Below are positions 6,536 to 7,480 of a stretch of 7,480 nt of DNA, in pieces. A program made the position numbers and the translations under genes. The first letter of the stretch is position 1, and the number at the start of each line of letters is the position of its first letter. Origin of the DNA: Alphaproteobacteria bacterium (GTDB lineage: Bacteria; Pseudomonadota; Alphaproteobacteria; Rhizobiales; Hyphomicrobiaceae); contig VBAB01000260.1 in NCBI GenBank assembly GCA_005888525.1, positions 495 to 7,974 on the forward strand, read 5' to 3'. The notes beneath the pieces were generated by a model. The model searched no databases. It was given only the letters and a program-made list of their open reading frames with translations, and was not told the origin of the DNA.

Positions 6536-6540
6536 GGGAG
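6536..6540 (+). promoter_or_regulatory. Ribosome binding site that decides the motA TTG start
   Basis: GGGAG lies 6 nt before TTG 6547. This is one of the best Shine-Dalgarno matches in the window and is the main support for a non-ATG start of motA. Confidence 0.75.
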
Positions 6541-6546
6541 CTTCAA

Positions 6547-7440
6547 TTGACCATCATCATCGGTCTAGTGATCACGCTCGGCTCCCTGCTCGGTGGTTTC
6601 GTGGCCATGGGCGGGCATGTCGACGTCATCTGGCAGCCCTGGGAATACGTGATCATCTGCGGCTCGGCGCTGGGCACGTTCGTGGTCGCCAACCCCATGA
6701 AGACGATCAAGGACTCCGGGGTTGCCATGATCGAGGCGCTGCGGGACACCTCTCCCAAGAGCCGGCACTACCTCGACGTCCTCGGCGTCCTCTATTCGCT
6801 GATGCGCGAGCTGCGCGGCAAACCCCGCAACGAGGTCGAGGGGCATCTCGACGACCCAGCTCAGTCGCCGATCTTTCAGAATTTTCCTACCGTGATCGCC
6901 AACACGGAGCTGACGACGTTCATCTGTGACTACTGTCGCCTCATCATCATCGGCAATGCCCGCACGCACGAGATCGAGGCGTTGATGGATGAGGAAATAC
7001 AGACGGTCAAATCCGACAAGCTGAAATCATATCACTCCATGGTGACCGTATCCGAGGCCCTGCCGGCGCTCGGCATTGTTGCCGCGGTGCTCGGGGTCAT
7101 CAAGGCGATGGGTGCCCTCGACCAGGCACCCGAGGTTCTGGGCGCACTCATCGGCGCCGCGCTGGTGGGGACATTCGCGGGCATATTCTTCTCCTATGCG
7201 GTGATCTCCCCGATTGCCACCAAGATCAAGATCGTCCGCGAGAAACAGATGCGTCTTTATATCGTCGTCAAGCAGACGCTGCTTGGATTCATGAACGGGG
7301 CGATGCCGCAGGTGGCATTGGAGCACGGGCGCAAGACGATCTCGGCCTACGAGCGTCCCACGATCGACGAGGTGGAGCAGGAAACGCTTGCTTCCGGGAG
7401 CGGCGCAGACGCGCGAGCGGTACGCAAGGAAGCGGCCTGA
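6547..7440 (+). CDS. motA: Flagellar motor stator protein MotA
   Basis: MotA is the inner-membrane stator subunit that, with MotB, conducts protons and turns the motor through contacts with FliG. The product has 297 residues, with membrane segments near 3-20, 33-49, 168-188 and 199-222 and a large cytoplasmic loop between the second and third. The functional residues known in E. coli MotA fall at the same numbers here: Arg90 and Glu98 in the loop, and the channel prolines Pro173 (EALPALGIVAAVLGVIKAMG) and Pro222 (SYAVISPIATK). The sequence is therefore of the proton-driven MotA family. The start is TTG 6547, preceded by GGGAG at 6536-6540 with 6-nt spacing. An in-frame TAG at 6514-6516 and the lack of any ATG before codon 21 leave no other start that keeps the first membrane segment. 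The tail after 270 is acidic and variable. MotB is not in the window. Confidence 0.97.
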   Translation: MTIIIGLVITLGSLLGGFVAMGGHVDVIWQPWEYVIICGSALGTFVVANPMKTIKDSGVAMIEALRDTSPKSRHYLDVLGVLYSLMRELRGKPRNEVEGHLDDPAQSPIFQNFPTVIANTELTTFICDYCRLIIIGNARTHEIEALMDEEIQTVKSDKLKSYHSMVTVSEALPALGIVAAVLGVIKAMGALDQAPEVLGALIGAALVGTFAGIFFSYAVISPIATKIKIVREKQMRLYIVVKQTLLGFMNGAMPQVALEHGRKTISAYERPTIDEVEQETLASGSGADARAVRKEAA

Positions 7441-7446
7441 TCGCTG

Positions 7447-7480
7447 ATGTCGGTGCTCCCCAACATCCAATCCCTGTTCG
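7447..7480 (+). CDS. Start of an unidentified gene downstream of motA (3' end outside window)
   Basis: An ATG 6 nt after the motA stop opens a frame, MSVLPNIQSLF, that runs off the window edge without a stop. The tight spacing and direction suggest the next gene of the motA unit. AAGGAAG at 7426-7432 could serve as ribosome site, but the 14-nt spacing is long. Eleven codons are too few to identify a family. By position, fliM or another motor/switch gene is possible in rhizobial clusters, but nothing in the peptide shows it. The first nine residues resemble residues 174-182 of the rod-binding protein. Confidence 0.45.
   Translation, partial: MSVLPNIQSLF

Larger units (their letters stand above)
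6389..6546. promoter_or_regulatory. Divergent intergenic region between the DUF1217 gene and motA
   Basis: These 158 nt are the only sizeable non-coding stretch and must carry the start signals for both the flgF-fliI unit (reverse) and motA (forward), unless transcription enters from elsewhere. I could not find a convincing sigma-70, sigma-54 or sigma-28 promoter by eye. A TTTAGA at 6512-6517 lacks a matching -35. The region holds a GC-rich dyad (6453-6468) and the two ribosome sites. Promoter content is inferred from geometry, not read from boxes. Confidence 0.5.

Noticed and set aside
6026..6550. Forward 174-codon open frame leading up to motA
   Set aside because: It is mostly antisense to the DUF1217 gene, whose family sequence is clear, and it overlaps the motA start region without recognisable domains.
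1..7480. A hidden non-flagellar system such as a phage, defence island or biosynthetic cluster
   Set aside because: Coding is continuous flagellar sequence with uniform composition, and the gaps are too small (at most 158 nt) to hold another system.

Overview
This window is a dense, high-GC flagellar gene cluster, almost certainly from an alphaproteobacterium of the Hyphomicrobiales (rhizobial) type. The reasons are the joint presence of a DUF1217 gene beside flgF and fliI, a muramidase-less rod-binding (FlgJ/CheL-type) protein and a FlgN-like gene after flhA-fliR, an alphaproteobacterial MotA, and the strongly GC-ending codon use. The genus cannot be fixed from the sequence. Everything recognisable belongs to the flagellum; I see no mobile element, CRISPR array, RNA gene, toxin or defence gene.

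Layout. Bases 1-3301 (+ strand) hold a tightly packed run: the 3' end of flhA, fliR, a short coiled-coil protein that is a FliJ candidate, the rod-binding protein, a FlgN-like chaperone candidate and a small membrane-anchored periplasmic protein. Three of the five junctions overlap (4, 4 and 8 nt, the second only if a GTG start is used), so this is one transcription unit with likely translational coupling. Bases 3312-6388 (- strand) hold, in transcription order, the DUF1217 gene, flgF and fliI; fliI ends tail-to-tail with the first unit across only 10 nt. A 158-nt divergent region (6389-6546) separates the DUF1217 gene from motA (+ strand, 6547-7440). motA is followed after 6 nt by the start of another reading frame that runs off the window.

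How the parts fit. FlhA and FliR are parts of the flagellar type III export gate. FliI is the export ATPase and the coiled-coil protein may be its FliJ stalk. The FlgN-like protein would deliver hook-filament junction subunits. FlgF and the rod-binding protein build the rod, and MotA is the proton-channel stator subunit. The DUF1217 protein and the FliL-like membrane protein are recurring rhizobial flagellar-cluster members without a firm function.

The well-understood genes look intact and ordinary. The points worth a second look are the three or four poorly characterised accessory proteins, the TTG starts on both sides of the divergent region, and a short peptide motif shared by the rod-binding protein tail and the truncated gene after motA. 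I did not find evidence of a wholly new system.
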